Shown: positions 45,922-52,584 of the stretch, in pieces
Numbering within the stretch: position 1 is the first letter of the stretch
Layout of the letters: every line of letters starts with the position of its first letter
Source: Prevotella sp. P5-108
GTDB lineage: Bacteria > Bacteroidota > Bacteroidia > Bacteroidales > Bacteroidaceae
Length of the DNA: 64,000 nt
NCBI RefSeq assembly: GCF_002251385.1
Contig: NZ_NPJJ01000002.1
Coordinates: 1 to 64,000, forward strand
Direction of reading: 5' to 3'
The notes under the pieces: model-generated
Told to the model about the DNA's origin: nothing
Databases searched by the model: none
The model's input: the letters and a program-made list of their open reading frames with translations, nothing else
Position numbers and translations under genes: made by a program

Positions 45922-46839
45922 TTAGAGTTCCACTTCGTCGAGATGAGGCATAGACATCTGGGCGCCACGACGGGTCACAGAGATGGATGCGGCCTTGTTG
46001 CCGAAGAGGATGGCATCGGGCAGCGACTTACCCTGCGACAGAGCCACACAGAGCGCACCACAGAAGGTGTCGCCGGCAGCGGTGGTGTCGACAGCCTTCA
46101 CCTTGAAGGCAGGCACACGGATGAGCTCGCCGTCGAGACGGGCACACACGCCCTTGCTGCCCACGGTGATGATGACGTCCTTGACGCCCAGCTTCTGTAT
46201 CTCGTCCATAGCGGCGGGGATGTCATCTTCGCCCTTGACCTCGATGCCCGCGATGTAAGAGGCTTCGGTCTCGTTGGGGATGAGCAGGTCCACATTCTTC
46301 AGCAGAGCCTCGGGCAGCGGTTCCTTGGGAGCCGGAGCCGGATTGAGCACCACATAGGCTCCCGCCTTCTTGCCCAGCGCGGCAACCTCGACGAGCGCCT
46401 CGACAGGGGTCTCCAGCTGCATCAGCACGATGCTGGCATCGGCAAACAGCGCCTCGGCCTCGCGCACATCAGCAGCGGTCAGACAGGCATTGGCGCCCGA
46501 GTCGAGCACAATGTTGTTTTCACCTGAGTCGATGGTGGTGATGATGGCCACTCCCGAGGGTGCCTCGGCAGTCACCTTGAGTGCCGATACGTCGATGCCC
46601 TCGCCTCGCAGCATGTCGATGGTGGAGTTGCCAAACTGGTCGTCGCCCACCTTACCTATAAATGCGGTGTCTCCACCCAAGCGGGCTGCGGCTACAGCCT
46701 GGTTGGCACCTTTACCGCCATGATTGGTCATAAATCCATGGCCAAACATAGTCTCGCCAGGTAGTGGGAAGTGGTCGGCTGAAATCACTAAGTCCGTGTT
46801 GGCACTGCCCACGACGAGAATTTTTTTGTTTTCTTTCAT
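45922..46839 (-). CDS. rbsK: ribokinase
   Basis: The 305-residue PfkB-family kinase phosphorylates D-ribose to ribose 5-phosphate. Family marks: KILVVGSANTDLVI, substrate-binding GGKGANQAVAAARLGG, the catalytic block VDTTAAGDTFCGALCVAL with the anion hole, and ISVTRRGAQMSMP near the end, all as in RbsK. It is the first gene of a four-gene operon. Start uncertain between ATG 46839 and ATG 46845. The operon has a consensus promoter (46880-46910) with a palindromic operator candidate at the start of transcription. Confidence 0.94.
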   Translation of the reverse strand: MKENKKILVVGSANTDLVISADHFPLPGETMFGHGFMTNHGGKGANQAVAAARLGGDTAFIGKVGDDQFGNSTIDMLRGEGIDVSALKVTAEAPSGVAIITTIDSGENNIVLDSGANACLTAADVREAEALFADASIVLMQLETPVEALVEVAALGKKAGAYVVLNPAPAPKEPLPEALLKNVDLLIPNETEASYIAGIEVKGEDDIPAAMDEIQKLGVKDVIITVGSKGVCARLDGELIRVPAFKVKAVDTTAAGDTFCGALCVALSQGKSLPDAILFGNKAASISVTRRGAQMSMPHLDEVEL

Positions 46840-46860
46840 TATCATGGTAAACCTGGTTAT

Positions 46861-46872
46861 AATTTGCAAATT
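46861..46872. promoter_or_regulatory. palindromic operator candidate
   Basis: AATTTGCAAATT is a perfect 12-bp palindrome covering roughly +1 to +12 of the predicted rbsK transcript, a position suited to repression by the divergent LacI-type regulator. Confidence 0.5.
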
Positions 46873-46879
46873 GACAGTG

Positions 46880-46910
46880 CTAAAGTAAAAAAAAATTAAC
46901 CAAGCGCAAA
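46880..46910 (-). promoter_or_regulatory. promoter of the ribose operon
   Basis: On the minus strand: TTTG (46907-46910), 19 nt, TACTTTAG (46880-46887), a near-consensus promoter. Confidence 0.65.
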
Positions 46911-46949
46911 ATAATTATGGCTATTTTTTCGCAAGAGGCAAAAAAAGCG

Positions 46950-46957
46950 TATCTTTG
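46950..46957 (+). promoter_or_regulatory. -7 element of the LacI gene
   Basis: TATCTTTG; it lies inside the longest possible frame of the regulator gene, which argues for the ATG at 46989 as the true start. Confidence 0.6.
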
Positions 46958-46988
46958 GGCAGTCAAAACCATAACGTCTATAAGGCTC

Positions 46989-48032
46989 ATGAAAAAAGAA
47001 ACATTGGAAGACCTGTCCCGGATAACCGGATACTCGAAAACCACTATTTCTCGGGTACTCAACGGAAAAGGCAAGGAATTCCGCATCAATGACGAGACGT
47101 GCCAGCAGATAATTCAGGCTGCCAAGGAGCTCAATTATCGGCCATATCTCGTTGCGCAATTTTTGCGCAAGTCCGAGGGCCGAACGCTCGGAATTGCCGT
47201 ACCGTTTCTCAGCAATCTCTTCTTTGCCCAACTGGTGTCGACCATCACCATCGAGGCCAAGAAGAACAACTATAGCGTCATGCTCTTTGACACCCAGGAA
47301 GACGCCAACATCGAGAAGAAGTGCATCTCGGCGATGGTAGAGTACGAGGTCAACGGCATCATCATCGCCCCATGCTCCGAGACGCCCGACCTGCTCGAAA
47401 TCATCAGCAAGAACATACCCGTAATCCTCATCGACCGATATTTCAGAGACTCCTTCCTGCCCTATGTCTCGACCAACAACTACAAGGGTGCCTACGACGC
47501 CATGATGACGCTCCTCAACGCCGGCCACCGTGACATCCTCTGCATACGCGGTCCAGAGACAGCCGTGACTACCCAGGAGAGAGTCAAGGGATGTCGCAAG
47601 GCGGTGATAGACTTCGGACAGCCCGTGCGCCTGCAGATGCTGGGCAACGAGTTTTCCATCCAGAACGGATATACCGAGACCAAGGTGGCGCTCATAGGTC
47701 CCCGCGTGCCCACAGCCATCTTTGCCATGAGCACCAATATCCTGTTGGGCACCATCAAGGCGCTCCGCGAGCAGAACATGGACATCCCCAACGACATCTC
47801 GGTAATCTCCTTCGACGACAGCGTCTTCCTCGACTACATGAACCCGCCCATCACGCGCGTGGCACAGCCCACTGAGCACATGGCGCTGGCTGCCGTCAAG
47901 ATGATGATCAACTGCATCAACGAGGGGAAGCAGTTGCAGTCGCGCATATTCATGGCGCCCACCGTCATCGCCAAGGAGTCGGTCAAAATCATCAACCCCC
48001 TTGTCGTCCCCACCGACAACAGAGAGAAATAA
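46989..48032 (+). CDS. LacI family transcriptional regulator, probably of the ribose operon
   Basis: 347 residues. The N-terminal LacI helix-turn-helix is clear (TLEDLSRITGYSKTTISRVL followed by NGKG, hinge helix near LNYRPYLVAQFL). It continues as a periplasmic-binding-protein-like ligand domain (LGIAVPFLSNLFFAQLV ... VPVILIDRYF ... DISVISFDDSVFLDYM). It is divergent from rbsK with a shared 150-bp control region, so it likely senses ribose or a derivative and represses the operon. The longer start at 46917 would include the promoter box and is rejected. Confidence 0.92.
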   Translation: MKKETLEDLSRITGYSKTTISRVLNGKGKEFRINDETCQQIIQAAKELNYRPYLVAQFLRKSEGRTLGIAVPFLSNLFFAQLVSTITIEAKKNNYSVMLFDTQEDANIEKKCISAMVEYEVNGIIIAPCSETPDLLEIISKNIPVILIDRYFRDSFLPYVSTNNYKGAYDAMMTLLNAGHRDILCIRGPETAVTTQERVKGCRKAVIDFGQPVRLQMLGNEFSIQNGYTETKVALIGPRVPTAIFAMSTNILLGTIKALREQNMDIPNDISVISFDDSVFLDYMNPPITRVAQPTEHMALAAVKMMINCINEGKQLQSRIFMAPTVIAKESVKIINPLVVPTDNREK

Positions 48033-48080
48033 CCCCAAGACTGGCCGGAAATGGTTCCGGTCAGAACCCTTAAAACTATA

Positions 48081-48248
48081 ATGAATATGGACAAGTATGT
48101 ATGTGATGTCTGCGGATACATCTACGACCCCGCCGTAGGCGATCCCGACAATGGCATCGAACCAGGTACAGCATTTGAAGACCTGCCCGAAGACTGGCTC
48201 TGCCCTCTCTGCGGTGTAGGCAAAGACGAATTCAGCAAGGTGGATTGA
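48081..48248 (+). CDS. rubredoxin
   Basis: 55 residues. The one-iron site is formed by CDVCGY (CxxC) and [11 protein letters not shown] (CxxC), with the conserved core [16 protein letters not shown] and DW. A small electron carrier, typically in oxygen or peroxide detoxification in anaerobes. ATG 48081 or 48087 may be used. It stands alone after the regulator gene; a terminator follows. Confidence 0.96.
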   Translation: MNMDKYVCDVCGYIYDPAVGDPDNGIEPGTAFEDLPEDWLCPLCGVGKDEFSKVD

Positions 48249-48269
48249 CTCCGCCTCTCTATCGGATCA

Positions 48270-48317
48270 AGACCGACGGCCGGCGACCCTATATACAGGG
48301 CTGCCGACCGTCGGTCT
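48270..48317 (+). terminator. rubredoxin terminator
   Basis: AGACCGACGGCCGGC and GCCGACCGTCGGTCT form a 15-bp stem with one mismatch, followed by TTCTGTTG. Confidence 0.75.
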
Positions 48318-48354
48318 TTCTGTTGCGGTATGCGTATTGTTCAATATGGATTAC

Positions 48355-48459
48355 TCCAGCACTCTGCTGATGACCTCCGGCAATTTTCTGACCATCTCCA
48401 GCACTCTGCTGATGACCTCCAGCAATTTTCTGACCATCTCCAGCACTCTGCTGATTATC
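48355..48459. repeat. 21-bp tandem array, 5 units in an ABABA order
   Basis: Units at 48355, 48376, 48397, 48418 and 48439. Two variants alternate: TCCAGCACTCTGCTGATGAC (A) and TCCAGCAATTTTCTGACCAT (B), each completed to 21 bp by C. Variant A contains CTGCTGATGACCTCC across the unit border, the reverse complement of GGAGGTCATCAGCAG in the array at 61896. Confidence 0.85.
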
Positions 48460-48467
48460 ATCGTCGG

Positions 48468-48553
48468 CTCGTGCCTATTGATACGAGCCCTCGTGCCTAT
48501 TGTTACGTGGCTTCGTGCCTATTGATACGTGGTCTCGTGACTTCCGTTACGAG
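48468..48553. repeat. 22-bp palindromic array, 4 units
   Basis: Units start at 48468, 48490, 48512 and 48534. Loops between CGT and ACG: GCCTATTGAT, GCCTATTGTT, GCCTATTGAT, GACTTCCGTT. First and last units have perfect CTCGT/ACGAG stems. Lies between the convergent rubredoxin and 48635 genes. Confidence 0.85.
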
Positions 48554-48634
48554 CCGCCGACGATGCCTCCGGTGTCGCCAAATGTGGTGACGGCGAGCGC
48601 TGTGGCCCACACTGGCCTTGGCTTCGTGCCCGCG

Positions 48635-49501
48635 TCAGAAACGGATGCCCATTCCTATCGACACGGGATAGCACTTGGGGGCGTTGGCGGTCTTGAGCAG
48701 CGGGGTGAGCGCCGTGCGGGTGTAGACGACTATGGCTCCGTAGCCGGCGCGCAGGTCGAGGCTCAGTCCCACGGGATTGAGATTGATGTCTGAAGCCGAT
48801 GTGCGCTTGTCGCCATTGACCACATAGCGCGACCGCTCGTGCCAGCGCAGTTCGAGCGATGGTCCCACGGCCACGAAGGCATTAAGACCGAGCCGCTTCT
48901 GCCATTCCAGCATCACGGGCAACCGCACAAAGTCGTACATGAGATAACTCTTCTCCACGTTTTCGTCATCGGGGCGGGTGGCAAACGAGGTCTTGCCGTC
49001 GCTGGTGGCAAGCACGGTGTTGCCCTTGAGGTGGTTGAAGACCTGTCCCACTGACAGCGACGAGGTCAAAGCCAGGTTCTGGTGCATGCGGAAGCCTACG
49101 CTGGTGAGCGTGATGCCCCATTCCCACGACTTGGCGTCGCGTGTGGGCAGATTGTCGCCACTGCTCAGCGACATGGCGCTGCTGCCCAGGAGATTGTAGC
49201 CGAAGTAGAGCCACGGGTAGTTGTTGACGATGCGCCCCTTCTTCTTGCCCAGCGACGAGGGGATAAACGGCGAGGTCACGTAGACCTGCTCGATGTCCTG
49301 GCCGTCGACAAAGCGGGTCTCCGACACCTTCTTCATCTCCTTCTGGTCTTTGCCGTAGACGGTGACGGTGGTGTTGGCGTCGGTGCCGCTTACTACGATT
49401 TGTCTGTTGCCCACCACGATGGTGGTGTCTTTCTGTTGTGCTGCGGCATAGTGGGGCATAGCCATGAGCGCCACTGCCGCGATGATGTGCTTGATATTCA
49501 T
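48635..49501 (-). CDS. outer-membrane beta-barrel-like protein
   Basis: 288 residues with a signal peptide (IIAAVALMAMPHYAAAQ). After an acidic N-terminal stretch (VVGNRQIVVSGTDANTTVTV), the second half shows alternating aromatic/hydrophobic strands (YLMYDFVRLPVMLEWQKRLG, LNAFVAVGPSLELRW, GLSLDLRAGYGAIVVYTRTA) ending GIGIRF. This is typical of small outer-membrane beta-barrel proteins of Bacteroidota. Fourth and last gene of the ECF sigma operon; function unknown, possibly the regulated or sensory envelope component. Confidence 0.75.
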   Translation of the reverse strand: MNIKHIIAAVALMAMPHYAAAQQKDTTIVVGNRQIVVSGTDANTTVTVYGKDQKEMKKVSETRFVDGQDIEQVYVTSPFIPSSLGKKKGRIVNNYPWLYFGYNLLGSSAMSLSSGDNLPTRDAKSWEWGITLTSVGFRMHQNLALTSSLSVGQVFNHLKGNTVLATSDGKTSFATRPDDENVEKSYLMYDFVRLPVMLEWQKRLGLNAFVAVGPSLELRWHERSRYVVNGDKRTSASDINLNPVGLSLDLRAGYGAIVVYTRTALTPLLKTANAPKCYPVSIGMGIRF

Positions 49502-49520
49502 TGTCGTGTGTATTTATGTC

Positions 49521-49979
49521 TTATTTTCTTCTGGAGTAGCACAGCGTCATGATATCGTCGGGCGAGAGGCGCCCCTCGATGTAGATGACCGTGCCGCGCT
49601 GCCCTGCGCCGTTGCTGAAGAGTATGTAGCGGTTCAGCCCTTCAGCTGTGGGTTGCATCATGTAGTATCCGCCGGTGACGAGTCCGTCTTCGACCACCTC
49701 GCGTATCTTCCTGGCGCGCTTGCGGTCGGCCTGCAGATAGGGCGCCACGTCGTCGGCGAGGTGCTTGTACACCAGACTCTTGTATATGTTGAGCTTGTAG
49801 CCCTTCAGGGTGGCGTTGCGCATGGATACCATCTTGCATCCCTTGGCGTGGCCGTACCTCGTAAAGACCTCGTTGACGCTCAGCCCCGTCTGGGCGATGG
49901 CTGCGAGGTGCATCATCAGCGCAAGCGCCACCGCCATGAGGGTGCGCCGGGCTGTAGTCGTTATGTGATATTGTGCCAT
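49521..49979 (-). CDS. small secreted protein (resembles DUF6108)
   Basis: 152 residues with a basic, hydrophobic signal peptide (TLMAVALALMMHLAAIAQ). The mature part (LSVNEVFTRYGHAKGCKMVS, YKLNIYKSLVYKHLADD, YILFSNGAGQRGTVIYIEG) resembles a family found behind ECF sigma/anti-sigma genes in Bacteroides, which I place tentatively in DUF6108. Third gene of the operon, 18 bp after the anti-sigma-like gene. Role unknown. Confidence 0.65.
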   Translation of the reverse strand: MAQYHITTTARRTLMAVALALMMHLAAIAQTGLSVNEVFTRYGHAKGCKMVSMRNATLKGYKLNIYKSLVYKHLADDVAPYLQADRKRARKIREVVEDGLVTGGYYMMQPTAEGLNRYILFSNGAGQRGTVIYIEGRLSPDDIMTLCYSRRK

Positions 49980-49997
49980 AGTCGTATTGTTTGTTCT

Positions 49998-50456
49998 CTA
50001 TTGTCTTTCCATCATGCCGAGAGCCGCAAAGGCATCGTCGTCGTCCTCGAGCTGTATGGTCTGCAGGGCGCTGAGCGCCTCGGCTCTCACCTCGCTGCGG
50101 TCGGTGCATACCTTGCCGTCGATGACGGCATAGGTAGAGGCGCTGGGGCGTGGCCATACCATCACTGCCACCGCCACGACGGCTGCCGCCGCTGCAGCCC
50201 CTATCCACAGGCGGCGCACCATCGGCGTCGGGCGCCGGGCGGTGTGTCGGGGCGCGGTGGGGGCAGTCGAGAGAGAGTGGGCTGTCTCCATCCGTTGGCC
50301 ATCGACGTAGCCGAAGAGCGCCTTGTATATCGCCCATTCGGCGGGGATGTCGCTGGCTGTGGCGAAGTAGGCGCGCAGTCGGGCTTCCTCGTCGTTGGTG
50401 GTGGCGCCTGCCATGTAGCGGTCTATCAGCCGGGTTATGTCTTGATGATTGTTCAT
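49998..50456 (-). CDS. anti-sigma-factor-like membrane protein
   Basis: 152 residues. N-terminal cytosolic helices (ITRLIDRYMAGATTNDEEARLRAYF), a single transmembrane segment near residues 83-101 (LWIGAAAAAAVVAVAVMVW) and a short C-terminal part. The DITRLIDRYMAG...EE opening is typical of small proteins encoded next to ECF sigma factors in Bacteroidales, where they hold the sigma factor inactive. The start overlaps the sigma gene's stop by 4 bp, supporting that pairing. Confidence 0.72.
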   Translation of the reverse strand: MNNHQDITRLIDRYMAGATTNDEEARLRAYFATASDIPAEWAIYKALFGYVDGQRMETAHSLSTAPTAPRHTARRPTPMVRRLWIGAAAAAAVVAVAVMVWPRPSASTYAVIDGKVCTDRSEVRAEALSALQTIQLEDDDDAFAALGMMERQ

Positions 50457-50956
50457 ATACTGTTACCTCCTTGTCGTGTGATATGGATAAACTGGGTGCG
50501 GATGGCGATACGTGCCCGAGAGAGGTTCTTGCGCAGATTGGCTGCCGAGCATCCCGTGATGCGCATAATCTCGTCGGCGGTGTAGCCTTCAATCTCCTTC
50601 ATACGGAAGAGTCGCTGCTGCAGAGGCGGCAGGTGGTCGATGATGTCGCTCACCAGACCTATCTGGTCGCGCGCCTCGACCCGCAGGTCTTCGTGCCCCA
50701 TGTCGTCAGCGGTAGAGAGCCGTCGGCTGTGGCTGGCGTGGCGCTGCTGGTCGTAGAACCTGTTGCGCAGCATGGTCACGGCCATCGCCCTGAGGTTGTC
50801 GCCGGCATCGAGACGCTCGCGCATGTCCCAGAGTCGCAGCAGGGTCTTCTGGGCCAGGTCGTCGGCGTCGTCGCTGCTGGCCGTCAGACTGACGGCGTAT
50901 CGCAACAGGTCGTCGCGCAGCGGTATGATCGTATGATAGAAGTCTTCTGTAGTCAT
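50453..50956 (-). CDS. ECF-type RNA polymerase sigma factor
   Basis: 167 residues. Sigma region 2 (YAVSLTASSDDADDLAQKTL then LLRLWDMRERL) and region 4 (LPPLQQRLFRMKEIEGYTAD then EIMRITGCSAANLRKNLSRAR) are clear. It directs transcription of a small regulon in response to an envelope signal and heads a four-gene operon with the anti-sigma-like, small secreted and outer-membrane proteins. Confidence 0.95.
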   Translation of the reverse strand: MTTEDFYHTIIPLRDDLLRYAVSLTASSDDADDLAQKTLLRLWDMRERLDAGDNLRAMAVTMLRNRFYDQQRHASHSRRLSTADDMGHEDLRVEARDQIGLVSDIIDHLPPLQQRLFRMKEIEGYTADEIMRITGCSAANLRKNLSRARIAIRTQFIHITRQGGNSI

Positions 50957-51096
50957 ATCCTTTCACACTAATAACGTATGAAAAGCCAAAATAGGACATA
51001 ACAAGCGTGAAAAAAACTGAAAAAAGCGGGAAAATCGTCGCCGCCATGCAATCTTTCGTCACCTTATACATTATATATATAATAAAACGAACAAAG

Positions 51097-52377
51097 ATGA
51101 ACAAGACAACCAATGTAATAGCCGCCGCCGTCATGGTGATGACCGGCCTCGGCTCGTGTGCCACCAGCAAGCAGCCCGCTGCCAAAGACGCAGACATGAA
51201 CGCAAGTAAGATCGTGGAAATAGAAAAACTCGACAGCGAGTATCTCGTACTCTCCGACGCCCAGCAGTCGGCTCTGCGGAGCATCAACGGCATGGCGTTC
51301 GACCTGATGCGTACCCAGGCGGGCATGGACTCCAAGGTGGTTTCGCCCATCAGCGTGTCGTATCTCATGGCGATGCTCGCCAACGGCGCCAACGGCACTA
51401 CCCGTGCCGAAATCATGAAGACCCTCGGCGTAGACGACAGTCAGATGGATGCGCTCAACGAGGTCTGCAAGTCTCTCATTGACAAGGCGTCGCGTCTGGA
51501 CAGCCAGACCCGCATCAATGTGGCCAACTGCATCGCCGTAGACCGGCAGGCGAGTCTCAACCCCGACTATGTGACCACGATGAAGAACTTCTACGACGCC
51601 GAGGTGACCAGCCGCGACTTTGGCAAGGCTTCGACGGTAGACTATCTTAACGGCTGGTGTCAGCGACAGACCCACGGCATGATACCGCGCATCATCGACC
51701 AGCTCAGCGCCGATGATGTGGCTGTGCTGATGAATGCCATCTACTTCAACGGTACCTGGGCCGACAAGTTTGATAAAGCCGACACCCGCGTAGAGCCTTT
51801 CCACGGCTATACCCGCGACATCAAGCGGGCACCGATGATGCACCGAGAGGGCAGGATGTACTATGCACGCATGCAGGGATATGGTGCAGTGGTGCTGCCC
51901 TATGGCAACGGCAACTTCACGATGACCGTAATGCTGCCCTATGAGGGCAAGTCGGTGACCGAGGTGATGAACTCTCTCGACGCCAGCGTCATGGACAGCA
52001 TCTGGCGCGCTGCCGAAGAGTGCAGGGTAGACCTGAAACTGCCACGCTTCACTATAGCCACCGAGACCCGGCTCAACGAGCCTATGGCACAGCTCGGCGC
52101 CGCCACCATGTTTACCCCCGGTCAGGCAGACTTCAGCCAGATGACCGCCCAGCCCATCTACATCTCGGGCATGCTGCAGAAAGCCAAAATCGAGGTGAGC
52201 GAAGAGGGTACCAAGGCTGCCGCCGTGACCTCGGTGATGGTGCGCACCACCGCGCTGGAGCCTCAGGAGCCCTGGTACGTCAACTTCCACGCCGACCGCC
52301 CCTTCATCTACATGATTACCCATCGCCCCACGGGAGCCATCTTCTTCGTGGGCCAGTACACAGGCGACGACCTGTAA
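51097..52377 (+). CDS. serpin family lipoprotein
   Basis: 426 residues with a lipoprotein signal (AAAVMVMTGLGSC, lipid-modified Cys near residue 22). Serpin core marks: FDLMRTQAGMDSKVVSPISV, NAIYFNGTWADKFD, PMMHREGRMYYAR, and the C-terminal FHADRPFIYMITHRPTG with GAIFFVGQY. The reactive-centre hinge EEGTKAAAVTSV has the small residues needed for loop insertion, so it is probably inhibitory. By the usual count P1 falls at Thr-Thr-Ala (about VRTTALEP), but this is approximate. It probably blocks host or competitor serine/cysteine proteases at the cell surface. ATG 51097 opens the lipoprotein signal. Confidence 0.93.
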   Translation: MNKTTNVIAAAVMVMTGLGSCATSKQPAAKDADMNASKIVEIEKLDSEYLVLSDAQQSALRSINGMAFDLMRTQAGMDSKVVSPISVSYLMAMLANGANGTTRAEIMKTLGVDDSQMDALNEVCKSLIDKASRLDSQTRINVANCIAVDRQASLNPDYVTTMKNFYDAEVTSRDFGKASTVDYLNGWCQRQTHGMIPRIIDQLSADDVAVLMNAIYFNGTWADKFDKADTRVEPFHGYTRDIKRAPMMHREGRMYYARMQGYGAVVLPYGNGNFTMTVMLPYEGKSVTEVMNSLDASVMDSIWRAAEECRVDLKLPRFTIATETRLNEPMAQLGAATMFTPGQADFSQMTAQPIYISGMLQKAKIEVSEEGTKAAAVTSVMVRTTALEPQEPWYVNFHADRPFIYMITHRPTGAIFFVGQYTGDDL

Positions 52378-52404
52378 CCTTCGTCATACCCAATGTAGTC
52401 TCTG

Positions 52405-52437
52405 GGCTTGTCTCCGCGAAGGAGGCAAGCCTTTTTT
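52405..52437 (+). terminator. serpin gene terminator
   Basis: GGCTTGTCTCC and GGAGGCAAGCC form a perfect 11-bp stem followed by six T. Confidence 0.9.
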
Positions 52438-52547
52438 CGTTCCCGTCGACCCGTGCAAAAACCGAGAGGTTGGCCCAAAAAACCATAAAAAATGCTCTGC
52501 GCCGTTTTTTTGTCCACTCCGATACGGCCTATCTTGATAATTATCAG

Positions 52548-52555
52548 TATCTTTG
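52548..52555 (+). promoter_or_regulatory. -7 element of the GH31 gene
   Basis: TATCTTTG, 29 nt before the chosen GH31 start; it lies inside the longest possible frame and so rules out a start at 52492. Confidence 0.6.
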
Positions 52556-52584
52556 TGGCAGAAACAATCACAATGCTACAAATC

